Origin: Castellaniella sp047971665
GTDB taxonomy: Bacteria > Pseudomonadota > Gammaproteobacteria > Burkholderiales > Burkholderiaceae_B
Assembly (NCBI RefSeq): GCF_047971665.1
Contig: NZ_JBKEAA010000004.1
Span: 16,430 to 80,429 of the forward strand
Reading direction: 5' to 3'
Length of the DNA: 64,000 bases
Part shown: piece by piece, positions 9,566 to 18,753 of the stretch
How positions within the stretch are numbered: the first letter of the stretch is position 1
Layout of the letters: every line of letters begins with the position of its first letter
Position numbers and translations under genes: made by a program
Notes under the pieces: model-generated
What the model was told of the DNA's origin: nothing
Databases searched by the model: none
Seen by the model: only the letters and a program-made list of their open reading frames with translations

Positions 9566-9874
9566 TCATTCGATGACGGTCGGCACGAGGAACAGCCCCT
9601 GGTGGGCGGCGGGTGCATTGGTCAGGCAGGCGTCGCGCTGCGCGGGCGTCTGCGCCGGGTCGGGCGTGTCGTCGCACAAGCGCAGGGCGATGTCCTGGTG
9701 GGCGGCCAGTGGATGGGCCATGGGCTCGACGCCCGCCGTGTCCACGGCTTGCAATTCCTCGATCAGGCCCAGGATGCGGTCCAGTTCCTGGCGGGCGCGA
9801 TCCGAGTCGCTGGAATCCAGCCTCAGGCCCGAAAGCCGTGCCAGCCGGGCAATGTCCTGTTCGGTGAGTGCCAT
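9566..9874 (-). CDS. gatC: Aspartyl/glutamyl-tRNA amidotransferase subunit C
   Basis: 102 residues from ATG giving MALTEQDIARLARLSGLRL; the frame is open upstream but that part lacks family features. GatC is the small stabilising subunit that wraps GatA and GatB. The helix-rich N-terminus and the DTAGVEPMAHPL segment (usual form V.g..Pm.h) are typical. It is first in the gat operon. Confidence 0.93.
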   Translation of the reverse strand: MALTEQDIARLARLSGLRLDSSDSDRARQELDRILGLIEELQAVDTAGVEPMAHPLAAHQDIALRLCDDTPDPAQTPAQRDACLTNAPAAHQGLFLVPTVIE

Positions 9875-9953
9875 GTCGTCGTATTGGAGTGGCCGCCGCC
9901 GGGGCGACCGGATTTGAGTGTGTGCGGATGTGACCGGAATGTGAAAAGCAGGA

Positions 9954-10003
9954 GTTTTGCAAAACATTCTCCCTCAATCCAGGCATAACCTTACGGGATT
10001 ATA
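9954..10003 (-). promoter_or_regulatory. Candidate gatCAB promoter (-10) and palindrome in the leader
   Basis: A perfect -10 TATAAT lies on the minus strand at 10003-9998 within the 253-bp divergent region between gatC and mreB; no good -35 was seen. Downstream in the leader, GTTTTGCAAAAC (9954-9965) is a perfect 12-bp palindrome of unknown role. The mreB-facing half of the region (10004-10127) is comparatively AT-rich, but I could not place a convincing promoter there. Confidence 0.4.
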
Positions 10004-10127
10004 AGTTATCATTGCTGATTCCATGCGGTTTGCTTGGCCTGCGCTTTTGTTCTGGCGGCCCTGATTCAAATCAGTACCGGGCGAATTTGCATGGATCTAC
10101 CAGACACCCAATTTTATTAGTGCGCCC

Positions 10128-11171
10128 ATGTTCGGATTCCTACGCAGCTACTTTTCCAGCGACATGGCGATCGACCTCGGCACGGCGAATACGCTGATCT
10201 ATGTCCGTGGCAAGGGCATCGTGCTCGATGAACCCTCGGTCGTCGCCATCCGCCATGACGGCGGCCCCAATGGCAAGAAAATCATCCAGGCCGTCGGCCA
10301 CGAGGCCAAGCAGATGCTGGGCCGCGTCCCCGGCAACATCGAGGCCATTCGGCCGATGAAGGACGGCGTGATCGCCGACTTCACCGTGACCGAGCAGATG
10401 CTCAAGCAGTTCATCCGCATGGTGCATCCGCGCAGCATGCTGGCCCCCAGTCCGCGCATCATCGTCTGCGTGCCCTGCGGGTCCACGCAGGTCGAGCGCC
10501 GCGCCATCCGCGAATCGGCATTGGGCGCGGGCGCCAGCCAGGTCTATCTGATCGAGGAACCCATGGCCGCCGCGATCGGCGCCGGTCTGGCGGTGTCCGA
10601 TGCCAGCGGCTCGATGGTGGTGGACATCGGCGGCGGCACCACCGAGGTCGCCGTGATCTCTCTGGGCGGCATGGTCTACAAGGGCTCGGTGCGCGTCGGC
10701 GGCGACAAGTTCGACGAGGCCATCATCAACTACATCCGCCGCAACTACGGCATGCTGATCGGCGAACCCACGGCCGAGCTCATCAAAAAGGAAATCGGCT
10801 CGGCCTTCCCGGGCTCTGAGATCCGCGAGATCGAGGTCAAGGGCCGTAACCTCTCCGAAGGGGTGCCGCGCAGCTTCACGGTGTCTTCCAACGAAATCCT
10901 GGAATCCCTGACCGATCCGCTCAATCAGATCGTCTCGGCCGTGAAAACGGCCCTGGAACAGACCCCGCCCGAGCTGGGCGCAGACATTACCGACAAGGGC
11001 ATCGCCCTGACGGGCGGTGGCGCGCTGCTGCACGATCTGGACCGCCTGCTCCAGGAGGAAACCGGTCTGCCCGTGGTGGTGGCCGAAGACCCCCTCACCT
11101 GCGTCGTACGCGGCTGCGGCGAGGCGCTCGAACATCTCGAACGCCTCGGCGGGGTGTTCATCTACGACTGA
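10128..11171 (+). CDS. mreB: Rod shape-determining actin homologue MreB
   Basis: 347 residues, standard length. This is the bacterial actin that organises elongasome movement under the inner membrane. The start MFGFLRSYFSSDMAIDLGTANTL includes the amphipathic N-terminus and phosphate-1 loop; VVDIGGGTTEVAVI is the phosphate-2 loop, and LTGGGALLHDLD the adenosine motif. It heads the mreBCD-mrdA-rodA cluster. Confidence 0.98.
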   Translation: MFGFLRSYFSSDMAIDLGTANTLIYVRGKGIVLDEPSVVAIRHDGGPNGKKIIQAVGHEAKQMLGRVPGNIEAIRPMKDGVIADFTVTEQMLKQFIRMVHPRSMLAPSPRIIVCVPCGSTQVERRAIRESALGAGASQVYLIEEPMAAAIGAGLAVSDASGSMVVDIGGGTTEVAVISLGGMVYKGSVRVGGDKFDEAIINYIRRNYGMLIGEPTAELIKKEIGSAFPGSEIREIEVKGRNLSEGVPRSFTVSSNEILESLTDPLNQIVSAVKTALEQTPPELGADITDKGIALTGGGALLHDLDRLLQEETGLPVVVAEDPLTCVVRGCGEALEHLERLGGVFIYD

Positions 11172-11194
11172 TTCCCGACCAGACGTTCCTCGTT

Positions 11195-12079
11195 ATGCGT
11201 GAACCGGGAACCCTGAGACTCTTCAAGCGTGGCCCCAGCCTCGAAGTCCGGCTGGTTCTGCTGCTTGCACTGTGTCTCGGGATGGTCGTGGTCGATGCGC
11301 ACTGGTCCGTGCTGGGGCCGGTGCGCAGTTCCCTGTCCGTGGCCCTCTATCCCTTTCAGCGCTTTGCGCTGGCGCCGCGCGACGCGGTGGAATATGTCGA
11401 CAGCTGGTCGCATGCGGCCACTCAGGTACGCGACGAACAAGAGGCCCTGCGCCGCCAGCGCATCGAGATGGCCCAGCTGTCTACCCACGCGGCCCAGCTC
11501 TCCGCAGAAAACGCGCAGTTGCGCCGCCTGCTCAACATCTCCGAATCCATCACCCAGCCGTCCGTGGCGGTCGAGGTTTTCTACGTTCCGTCCAATGCCT
11601 TCAGCCATCGCCTGATTTTCAACAAGGGCTCGCACGACGGCATCGCCCCGGGCATGCCGGTGATCGACGAGGGCGGGGTCGTGGGCCAGATCGTGCGCGT
11701 CACGCCCTTCACCTCCGAGGCCGCCCTGCTGATCGACGATCAGGTGTCGATTCCCGTCCAGGTGCTGCGCAACGGGCTGCGGCTGATCGCCTTTGGCGGC
11801 AATGAGGTCGGCAAGCTCGAGGTCCGCTACCTGTCGACCGGCGTGGACGTGCGCGCGGGCGATGTGCTGGTGACTAGCGGCATCGGCGGGTTGTTCCCGG
11901 CCGGGCTGTCGGTCGGCCGCGTGGAACGCGTCGATCGCGACTCGGGCACCGGCTTTGCCGTGGCGATCGCCGAGCCGCTGTCGCATCCGGAACGCTATCG
12001 CCATTTTCTGGTTCTGCGCGTGGATGTGGCCGATGTGCCCGAACCCGAGGAGATCGAGCATGCCCTCGACGCCCAGTAG
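11195..12079 (+). CDS. mreC: Rod shape-determining protein MreC
   Basis: 294 residues. Bitopic elongasome protein: a membrane helix near residues 18-38, then a periplasmic coiled coil (about 70-110, rich in Gln, Ala and Leu), then the beta domain with NKGSHDGIAPGMPVI and VTSGIGGLFPAGLSVG. It activates PBP2/RodA. It starts 23 nt after mreB. Confidence 0.96.
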   Translation: MREPGTLRLFKRGPSLEVRLVLLLALCLGMVVVDAHWSVLGPVRSSLSVALYPFQRFALAPRDAVEYVDSWSHAATQVRDEQEALRRQRIEMAQLSTHAAQLSAENAQLRRLLNISESITQPSVAVEVFYVPSNAFSHRLIFNKGSHDGIAPGMPVIDEGGVVGQIVRVTPFTSEAALLIDDQVSIPVQVLRNGLRLIAFGGNEVGKLEVRYLSTGVDVRAGDVLVTSGIGGLFPAGLSVGRVERVDRDSGTGFAVAIAEPLSHPERYRHFLVLRVDVADVPEPEEIEHALDAQ

Positions 12080-12101
12080 GCCCCGCAAGGAGTCCTCCCT
12101 G

Positions 12102-12620
12102 ATGGATCTGCAGCCGGTGGATACCGGTGCGTTCCAGAGTGCCGCCTCCGGCTGGCTGGTGTGGGGGACGCTGATCCTGGTGTGGGTGGCGTCCCTGCTG
12201 CCCTGGCGGCTCTGGCAGACGGCGCCCGATGTGCTGCTGCTGTTGCTGCTTTACTGGTGCCTGCATGCGCCCTCCCGGGTGGGACTGACGACGGCATTCG
12301 TGTTCGGCGTGCTGATGGATGTCCAGGACACCGGCCTGCTCGGCCTGCATGCGCTGTGCTATGTGCTGGCGGCCTATGGCGTCCTGCGCCTGAGCCCGCG
12401 ACTGCGACGTTTCAATGCCTGGCTGCAGACGCTTCAGGTGCTGCCGGCTCTGGTGATCGCCTACACGCTGTCCAGCCTGCTGGGTGCCTGGCTGAACGGC
12501 GCCTGGGTGGGTTGGGACTGGTTGTGGTCTGCGCTGTTCACCGGCGTGTTGTGGCCGTTGCTGGATATCCTCATGTCGCTGCATCCCCGCCGTCAGGGTG
12601 GCGACGGCGCAAGGCCCTAG
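12102..12620 (+). CDS. mreD: Rod shape-determining protein MreD
   Basis: 172 residues, five or so membrane helices. ATG at 12102 is chosen because AAGGAG (12087-12092) precedes it at 9-nt spacing; an ATG at 12060 would overlap the mreC end and lacks such a site. MreD is the small polytopic partner of MreC. Motifs such as FVFGVLMDVQDTGLLGLHAL (MDxxxxxxLG) fit the family. Confidence 0.93.
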   Translation: MDLQPVDTGAFQSAASGWLVWGTLILVWVASLLPWRLWQTAPDVLLLLLLYWCLHAPSRVGLTTAFVFGVLMDVQDTGLLGLHALCYVLAAYGVLRLSPRLRRFNAWLQTLQVLPALVIAYTLSSLLGAWLNGAWVGWDWLWSALFTGVLWPLLDILMSLHPRRQGGDGARP

Positions 12621-12630
12621 GCCCTAGGCT

Positions 12631-14670
12631 ATGTTCGAGTTCCGCAAAACAGGACATCGCCAGCGGCAGACCGTGGTGCTGCGCGCCTGGGTCGCGGGGC
12701 TGTTCGCCCTGGTGTGCCTGCTGTTGCTGGCCGGCCGGCTGTGGTATCTGCAGGTCAATCGCTACGAGGCCCTCTCGGCGCGCGCGGAACAGAATCGCAT
12801 CACCATCGTGCCCGTGCCGCCCCGACGCGGGCAGATCTCCGATCGCAACGGCGTGGTGCTGGCCAAGAACCTGCGGGATTACACGCTGACGGTGACACGC
12901 GCCCAGGTGCAGGGCGATGTCGGCGACATGCTCGACCGGTTGAGCGAACTGGTCTATCTGAGCGAGGGCGACCGGCGCAAGTTCATGCGCCTCTACCAGC
13001 AGAGCGGCCGTTATGCGCCGGTGCTGCTGCGCAATAATCTGAACGAGATCGAGGCCTCCTGGTTTGCCGTGCATGCCTACCGCTTTCCCGGCGTTAGTCT
13101 GGAAGCCCGCTGGGTACGGACGTATCCCATGCAGCAATCGGCGGCCCATGTGCTGGGGTTCGTCGGGCGGATTTCCGAGGACGACCAGCAGGCGCTGGAG
13201 GAGTCCGGCCAGATGGGCAATTACCGGGGCACGCTGACCATCGGCAAGAAAGGCGTCGAAAAGACCTGGGAAAAGACCCTGCACGGCCACACCGGCATCG
13301 AGGAGCTGGAGGTCACCGCAGGGGGGCGTCCGGTGCGCGAACTGAGCCGCACGGACCCCGTGTCCGGCTCCAATCTCGAGTTGTCCCTGGATATCGGGCT
13401 GCAGCAGATGGCCGAGGCCGAGTTCGACGGCCGGCGCGGCGCGCTGGTCGCGATCCAGCCAAAGACCGGCGAGGTGCTGGCCTTCGTGTCCTCGCCCTCC
13501 TTTGATCCGAACCTGTTCGTGGACGGCATCGATGTCGAGAACTGGCGCAAACTGAACGAATCGCCGGATCACCCGCTCATCAACCGGCCGCTGTACGGCA
13601 CCTATCCCATTGGTTCGACCTACAAGCCGTTCGTGGCGCTGGCGGCGCTCGAAATGGGAGTGCGCTCGGCGCAGGAGCTGATTCCCGATCCCGGCTATTT
13701 CGAGCTGGCGGGCCAGAAATTCCGCAACGCCGGCGGCGCCGTCTATGGGCCGACCGACATGCACCGGGCCATCGTCGTGTCCTCCGACACGTACTTCTTT
13801 TCGCTGGGCGCCCTGATGGACGTGGATGCCCTGCACGATTTCAGCAAGCAATTCGGTTTTGGCCAGATCACCGGGATCGACCTGGATGGCGAGCGCAGGG
13901 GCATCCTGCCTTCGCGCGAATGGAAACGCAAGGCCTACAAGAAGCCCGAGCAGCAGCACTGGTATCAGGGCGAGACCGTGTCCGTCACCGTGGGCCAGGG
14001 CTACAACGCGTTCACCTTGCTGCAACTGGCGCAGGCCACCTCGGTGCTGGCCAACAATGGCGTCTACATGAAACCGCACCTGGTGCGCAGGATCATCGAT
14101 TCACGCACGGACCAGTTCAGCTATCCGGTGGTCGGGCCGCAGGCCACCATCGATCTGAAACCGGACCATCTGCGCGTGATCCGTGAGGCCATGGTGGATG
14201 TGGTGCGCAAGGGCACGGCGCGGCGCGCGTTCCAGGGCGCGCCGTATCAGGCGGCCGGCAAGACCGGCACGGCGCAGGTCTACAGCCTGCGCGGGGCCCG
14301 GTACCGGGCGCGTTCCGTGGACGAGCGTCTGCGCGACCATGCGCTGTTCATGGCGTACGCGCCGGTCGACGATCCCCAGATCGCGGTGGCCCTGATCGTG
14401 GAAAATGGCGGCTGGGGGGCCTCGGTGGCCGCGCCCATCGCCCGCAAGGTGTTCGACTACTGGCTCGACCCGGCCCGGGTCGAGCAGCGCCGCGCGAGCC
14501 TGCGGGCTGAACGTGCGGCATGGGATGCGCAGGCCGGCCCGGCGCCGGCGGCGTTCCCGGGCCGGCCCGAGACGCAGCCGGCGCCCGACGATGACGAGGC
14601 GCCCGAACCGGCGCCCTTGCCTGACGAGGCATCGGCGCCCGAGGACGGCGCCGAGGAGGGGAGTCCATGA
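12631..14670 (+). CDS. mrdA: Penicillin-binding protein 2 (elongation transpeptidase)
   Basis: 679 residues: a short cytoplasmic tail, one membrane helix (about 20-42), a pedestal domain, and the transpeptidase domain. The active site is Ser329 in STYK (329-332), with the PBP2-type S-S-D at 384-386 and KTG at 544-546. It crosslinks lateral-wall peptidoglycan with RodA. The last ~90 residues are a low-complexity Pro/Ala/Glu tail, longer than usual. The stop overlaps the rodA start (ATGA). Confidence 0.97.
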   Translation: MFEFRKTGHRQRQTVVLRAWVAGLFALVCLLLLAGRLWYLQVNRYEALSARAEQNRITIVPVPPRRGQISDRNGVVLAKNLRDYTLTVTRAQVQGDVGDMLDRLSELVYLSEGDRRKFMRLYQQSGRYAPVLLRNNLNEIEASWFAVHAYRFPGVSLEARWVRTYPMQQSAAHVLGFVGRISEDDQQALEESGQMGNYRGTLTIGKKGVEKTWEKTLHGHTGIEELEVTAGGRPVRELSRTDPVSGSNLELSLDIGLQQMAEAEFDGRRGALVAIQPKTGEVLAFVSSPSFDPNLFVDGIDVENWRKLNESPDHPLINRPLYGTYPIGSTYKPFVALAALEMGVRSAQELIPDPGYFELAGQKFRNAGGAVYGPTDMHRAIVVSSDTYFFSLGALMDVDALHDFSKQFGFGQITGIDLDGERRGILPSREWKRKAYKKPEQQHWYQGETVSVTVGQGYNAFTLLQLAQATSVLANNGVYMKPHLVRRIIDSRTDQFSYPVVGPQATIDLKPDHLRVIREAMVDVVRKGTARRAFQGAPYQAAGKTGTAQVYSLRGARYRARSVDERLRDHALFMAYAPVDDPQIAVALIVENGGWGASVAAPIARKVFDYWLDPARVEQRRASLRAERAAWDAQAGPAPAAFPGRPETQPAPDDDEAPEPAPLPDEASAPEDGAEEGSP

Positions 14671-15806
14671 AACTGCTTGTGCAGGCCGTGCGCCGCATGT
14701 TCGCCGTGCTGGACTGGCCGCTGCTCATCTTGCTGATCGTCATGGCTGTGGTCGGCATGGCCACCATGCACTCGGCCGTCGGCGATACGGACTGGCGCTT
14801 TGCCGATCAGTTGCGTAATTTCCTGCTGGCGGTGGCGGCCATGTGGGCCGTCGCGCTGCTGCGGCCGGCCTGGATCATGCGCGCGGCGCCGTTGCTCTAT
14901 GTGCTCGGGGTGGGGCTGCTGGTGGCGGTCATGCTGTTCGGAGAGACCAGCAAGGGCGCGACCCGCTGGCTGAATCTGGGCATTGCGCGCATCCAGCCTT
15001 CGGAGATGATGAAGATCGCCGTGCCGCTGATGCTGGCCTGGTATTTCCAGCGCCAGGCGGGGAGCCGTTTCCGCGTCATGGATTTCCTGGTGGCCGGGGT
15101 GCTGCTGGCCGTGCCGGCCGGGCTCATCATCGACCAGCCGGACCTGGGCACGGCGCTGCTGGTGCTGGCGTCGGGGTTCTGCGTGATCTATTTCGCCGGA
15201 TTCTCGTTCAAGCTGCTGATTCCCGCCGTGCTGGCGATTGCGCTGGGCCTGGGTACGCTGGTGGCCTACGAGGATCAGATCTGTCAGCCGGACGTGGATT
15301 GGGTGGTGCTGCACGACTATCAGAAATACCGGGTCTGCGTGCTGCTCAACCCGGGGTCGGATCCGCTGGGCAAGGGGTTCCACACCATCCAGTCGATGAT
15401 CGCCGTGGGTTCCGGCGGACTGTACGGCAAGGGCTACATGCAGGGCACCCAGACACACCTGGATTTCATCCCCGAGCGGACCACGGATTTCATCTTCGCC
15501 GTGTTCGCCGAGGAATTCGGCCTGTATGGCGGGGTGACGCTGCTGGTCCTGTACGCGATGATCGTGCTGCGGGGGCTGACCATCACGGCACGGGCGCCCA
15601 CGCAGTTCGGACGATTGCTGGCGGGCGCCATGTCCATGATGATGTTCGTCTACGTCTTCGTGAACATCGGCATGGTGACCGGGGTGCTGCCGGTGGTGGG
15701 GGTGCCGCTGCCTTTCATGAGCTATGGCGGCACGGCGCTGATGACCCTGGGGGTGGCCTGCGGCCTGTTGATGAGCATCGGCGCGCATCAGCCCCGCCCG
15801 GACTGA
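14667..15806 (+). CDS. rodA: Peptidoglycan glycosyltransferase RodA (SEDS)
   Basis: 379 residues, about ten membrane helices. SEDS-family polymerase of the elongasome. Conserved features include LGIARIQPSEMMKIAVPL, the LIIDQPDLGTALLVLASG segment with the functional Asp, and PLPFMSYGGTALM near the C-terminus. It is translationally coupled to mrdA and last in its cluster. Confidence 0.97.
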   Translation: MKLLVQAVRRMFAVLDWPLLILLIVMAVVGMATMHSAVGDTDWRFADQLRNFLLAVAAMWAVALLRPAWIMRAAPLLYVLGVGLLVAVMLFGETSKGATRWLNLGIARIQPSEMMKIAVPLMLAWYFQRQAGSRFRVMDFLVAGVLLAVPAGLIIDQPDLGTALLVLASGFCVIYFAGFSFKLLIPAVLAIALGLGTLVAYEDQICQPDVDWVVLHDYQKYRVCVLLNPGSDPLGKGFHTIQSMIAVGSGGLYGKGYMQGTQTHLDFIPERTTDFIFAVFAEEFGLYGGVTLLVLYAMIVLRGLTITARAPTQFGRLLAGAMSMMMFVYVFVNIGMVTGVLPVVGVPLPFMSYGGTALMTLGVACGLLMSIGAHQPRPD

Positions 15807-15854
15807 CCGGCGCGCCGGCATCGACAAGAGGGCCCAGGTCTCGACGGTGCCGCG

Positions 15855-16961
15855 TCAGCGCGGCCGGGAGGTGTCCCCGTACAGGCCGGCCAGCAGCCGG
15901 GCGATCGGCGCCGGCATGCCATGGGCATCCAGGGCCTCGATGGGCGCCCAGGCCTGATCCGCGCCCACCTGCCCGGGCACGGAGCCCGGCAGGCGCAGCC
16001 AACAGGGCTGGATGCGCAGCCGGAAATGTGTGAACACATGATCGATGGCCGCCAGCGCTTGCGGCGGGCTGTCCGCTGACAGCCGGGCGCAGGCGGCCTT
16101 CAGCGCGGTCTCGTCCTCGAATTGCGGCAGGCTCCACAGGCCGCCCCAGATGCCGCTGTCCGGGCGGCGCTGCAACAGCACCCGGTCTGCGCATTGTGCG
16201 ATCAGCATCCAGCCGTGGCGCAGCGGCTGGGCCCGGCGCGCGCGCGGTGACGGCAGTTCGTGCTGCCGCCCCTGGATGCGCGCCTGACAGTCCGGCGCCA
16301 GCGGACAGCGCGCGCAATCGGGCCGCGAGCGGGTGCAGACCGTGGCGCCCAGATCCATCTGGCCCTGAGTGTAGGCCACCATATCCAGCCCGGCAGGCGC
16401 GGCATCGATCAGCGATTGCGCATGCGCCTGCAATTGCCGGCCCGTGCGCGTCGATGCGGGGTCGCCTTCGACGGCAAAATAGCGCGCCAGCACCCGGCGC
16501 ACATTGCCGTCCAGAATCGGTGTCCGCTCGCCGTAGGCAAAGGCGGCGATGGCGGAGGCGGTCGAAGGGCCGATGCCGGGCAGTTGCGCCAGTTCGTCCG
16601 CCGTGGCGGGAAAATGGCCGCCGTGCGTGTCCCTGAGCGCCCGGGCGCAGCGATGCAGGTTGCGCGCGCGGGCGTAATAGCCCAGTCCTGCCCAGGCGCG
16701 CAGGACGGTATCCTGCGGCGCGTCGGCCAGGTCGGTGACGGTGGGGAACAGCGCCAGGAATTGCGTGTAGTACGGCACGACAGTGGCGGCCTGCGTCTGC
16801 TGCAACATGATCTCGGACAGCCAGATACGGTAAGGGTCGCGGGTGTGCTGCCAGGGCAGGCCATGCCGTCCGGCCCGGCGCTGCCAGGCGGCGATGCGCG
16901 ATGCGGCGTCGTCCGGGGCGACGGTGAAACCGCCGGAGCCCGTCAGGGCGCGGCGGCGCAT
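15855..16961 (-). CDS. mutY: A/G-specific adenine glycosylase MutY
   Basis: 368 residues. It removes adenine mispaired with 8-oxoguanine. Catalytic Glu50 is in SEIMLQQTQ, the helix-hairpin-helix is LPGIGPSTASAIAAFAYG, catalytic Asp151 is in LDGNVRRV, and the iron-sulfur cluster ligands follow Cys-x6-Cys-x2-Cys-x5-Cys (CTRSRPDCARCPLAPDC). The C-terminal NUDIX-like domain carries GIWGGLWSLPQFE. The start ATG shares one base with the ftsX stop (TGATG); the frame is open further upstream through ftsX, but that is a shadow. Confidence 0.95.
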   Translation of the reverse strand: MRRRALTGSGGFTVAPDDAASRIAAWQRRAGRHGLPWQHTRDPYRIWLSEIMLQQTQAATVVPYYTQFLALFPTVTDLADAPQDTVLRAWAGLGYYARARNLHRCARALRDTHGGHFPATADELAQLPGIGPSTASAIAAFAYGERTPILDGNVRRVLARYFAVEGDPASTRTGRQLQAHAQSLIDAAPAGLDMVAYTQGQMDLGATVCTRSRPDCARCPLAPDCQARIQGRQHELPSPRARRAQPLRHGWMLIAQCADRVLLQRRPDSGIWGGLWSLPQFEDETALKAACARLSADSPPQALAAIDHVFTHFRLRIQPCWLRLPGSVPGQVGADQAWAPIEALDAHGMPAPIARLLAGLYGDTSRPR

Positions 16962-17869
16962 CAGAACCGGGTGCGGCGCGTGACCGACAGCCGCGCGGCG
17001 ATGGCCCCCAGCAGGACGACCAGCAGGCCCGAGAGCAGCAGGTCCGTGAGCGCCGGCAGGTGGATGGCCCAGTCCACGCCGTAGCTGCGCGCGAAGCCGC
17101 CCAGAATGACGTTCAGCGGCGTCAGCGCCAGCCAGGCCAGCAGCAGCGCCAGCAGGCTGGCGGCCAGGCCGGTCAGGGCGCCCAGGTACAGGAAGGGGCG
17201 ACGGACGAAGGGCTCGGTCGCGCCCACCAGCCGGGCGACGGCGATTTCCTCGCGCTGAGTCAGGGCCTGCAGGCGGACGGTGTTGAAGACGGTCGCCAGC
17301 ACGACGATGGCCACGGCGATCGCCAGCAGGCCCAGGCTGACCCGCACGAAGGCGAGCAGGGATTCCAGGCGCCGCATCCATTCGCTGTCGAGCTGGATTT
17401 CCTGGATTTCCGGCCACTGCCGCCATGCCTGCGCCACGTCGGCGGCCTCTCGCGCCGGGGCATCGGAATCGCGCAAGGTGACGATCAGTGCGTCGGGCAG
17501 GGGATTGTCGGGCAGCGCGTCCAGCGCCCGCGCCCAGGTCGGGTCGGCGCGCAGTTGAGCCATGGCCTGATCGCGTGGCATCAGCCGGGCCTGGGCGACG
17601 CGTTCGCCCCCCTGTTCGCGCACCCGCGTCAGCAGGGATTGTTGCGTGGCGGGCGACAGGTCCGATTTGAGGAACAGGGTCAGTTCCGGCGCGGTGGACA
17701 TTTCCCGGGTCAGCGGCTGGCTGGATTGCAGGACGGAAGCGCCCAGGATGGGCACGGCCAGTATCAGGGCGATGACCACGATGTTGGCCAGTGACGAGAA
17801 AGGATACTGGCGCAGGCGCCGCAGCGCCACGGCCAGCGCGTAGCGATGATGTCGCAGCCAGCGGTTCAT
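16961..17869 (-). CDS. ftsX: Cell division protein FtsX
   Basis: 302 residues. Permease-like partner of FtsE, with four membrane helices: one near residues 22-45 and three in the C-terminal half, separated by a periplasmic loop. FtsEX regulates peptidoglycan amidase activation at the septum. The ATG overlaps the ftsE stop by 4 nt. The motif TVFNTVRLQALTQREEIAVARLVGAT is the coupling region typical of FtsX. Confidence 0.95.
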   Translation of the reverse strand: MNRWLRHHRYALAVALRRLRQYPFSSLANIVVIALILAVPILGASVLQSSQPLTREMSTAPELTLFLKSDLSPATQQSLLTRVREQGGERVAQARLMPRDQAMAQLRADPTWARALDALPDNPLPDALIVTLRDSDAPAREAADVAQAWRQWPEIQEIQLDSEWMRRLESLLAFVRVSLGLLAIAVAIVVLATVFNTVRLQALTQREEIAVARLVGATEPFVRRPFLYLGALTGLAASLLALLLAWLALTPLNVILGGFARSYGVDWAIHLPALTDLLLSGLLVVLLGAIAARLSVTRRTRF

Positions 17870-18555
17870 TGCAACACCTCGGTGTCGGCGGGCACGCCCG
17901 CGATGTCGTCGAACCGGCCGGCGTCGATGCGCAGGGTGCGGCGCGCGTAGCGGGCCATGAGCGCGGTGTCGTGCGAGGCGATCAGCGTCGTGACGCCGAC
18001 CTGATTGAAGTCCCGGAAGACGTCCATGATGCGGGTGGCGCTCTCGTGATCGAGGTTGGCGGTGGGTTCGTCGGCGATCAGGATGGCGGGCCGGCTCACG
18101 ATGGCGCGGGCGATGGCCAGGCGTTGCTGCTCGCCGCCGGACAGTTCGATGGGCGACAGGTCTTCCTTGCCGCGCAGGCCGACTTTCTCCATGGCGGCGC
18201 GGGCGCGGGTCGCCGCAGTGGCGCGGTCCAGGCCCAGCACGGACAGCGGCAGCATGACGTTGGCGAAGGCGTTGCGGTCGAACAGCAGATGGGCGTCCTG
18301 CAGGATCAGGCCGACCGTGCGGCGCAGGTAGGGCAGGGTACGCGCCGACAGTTGGTCGATGCGGTGGCCGTTGACGGTGACGGCGCCCCGGCTGGTGGGT
18401 TCCAGCCCGCCGACCAGTTTCAGCAGGGTGGATTTGCCCGCGCCCGAAGGGCCGGACACGAAAACGAATTCGCCGGGGGCGATGCTGAAATTGACGTCCG
18501 CGAGGATGTTGCGCCCCCGGCCGAAGGATTTGAAGACGTGCTGAAATTCGATCAT
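17866..18555 (-). CDS. ftsE: Cell division ATP-binding protein FtsE
   Basis: 229 residues from ATG giving MIEFQHVFKSFGRG; thirty in-frame codons upstream are not part of the conserved protein. Walker A GPSGAGKSTLL, signature LSGGEQQRLAIARAI and Walker B AILIADEPTANLD are intact. It is the ATPase of FtsEX and the first gene of ftsE-ftsX-mutY. Confidence 0.96.
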   Translation of the reverse strand: MIEFQHVFKSFGRGRNILADVNFSIAPGEFVFVSGPSGAGKSTLLKLVGGLEPTSRGAVTVNGHRIDQLSARTLPYLRRTVGLILQDAHLLFDRNAFANVMLPLSVLGLDRATAATRARAAMEKVGLRGKEDLSPIELSGGEQQRLAIARAIVSRPAILIADEPTANLDHESATRIMDVFRDFNQVGVTTLIASHDTALMARYARRTLRIDAGRFDDIAGVPADTEVLQ

Positions 18556-18652
18556 GCGTGCCTTGCGGGTCGAGAGGTCCGGCCTGTGATTGCCGCAACT
18601 ATGGCACAATCCGGGCGCTATGGCGGGTGCAGGGATATCCCGCATGTTTCAT

Positions 18653-18668
18653 GCCTGTAATGACAGGC
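18653..18668. repeat. Small inverted repeat upstream of aapJ
   Basis: GCCTGT-AATG-ACAGGC in the 190-bp divergent region between ftsE and the binding-protein gene. It could be an operator or a leader hairpin; I could not place a convincing promoter around it. Confidence 0.3.
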
Positions 18669-18753
18669 TACGATTCATGTTGGACGGACCAATTCCACAA
18701 GATTGTATTCCGTGTTGTTCAATGCCACTTGCTCAATCAGGTAAAGGATGAAT

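Noticed and set aside
15807..15818. CCGGCGCGCCGG palindrome after rodA as a site
   Set aside because: A 12-bp GC palindrome is expected by chance at this composition and there is nothing to support a function.
16962..17426. N-terminal extension of mutY
   Set aside because: The frame is open but lies inside ftsX on the same strand; the ATG at 16961 overlaps the ftsX stop and gives a normal-length MutY.
17870..18598. N-terminal extension of ftsX through ftsE
   Set aside because: Arg/Pro/His-rich shadow frame within ftsE; the ATG at 17869 overlapping the ftsE stop gives a normal FtsX.
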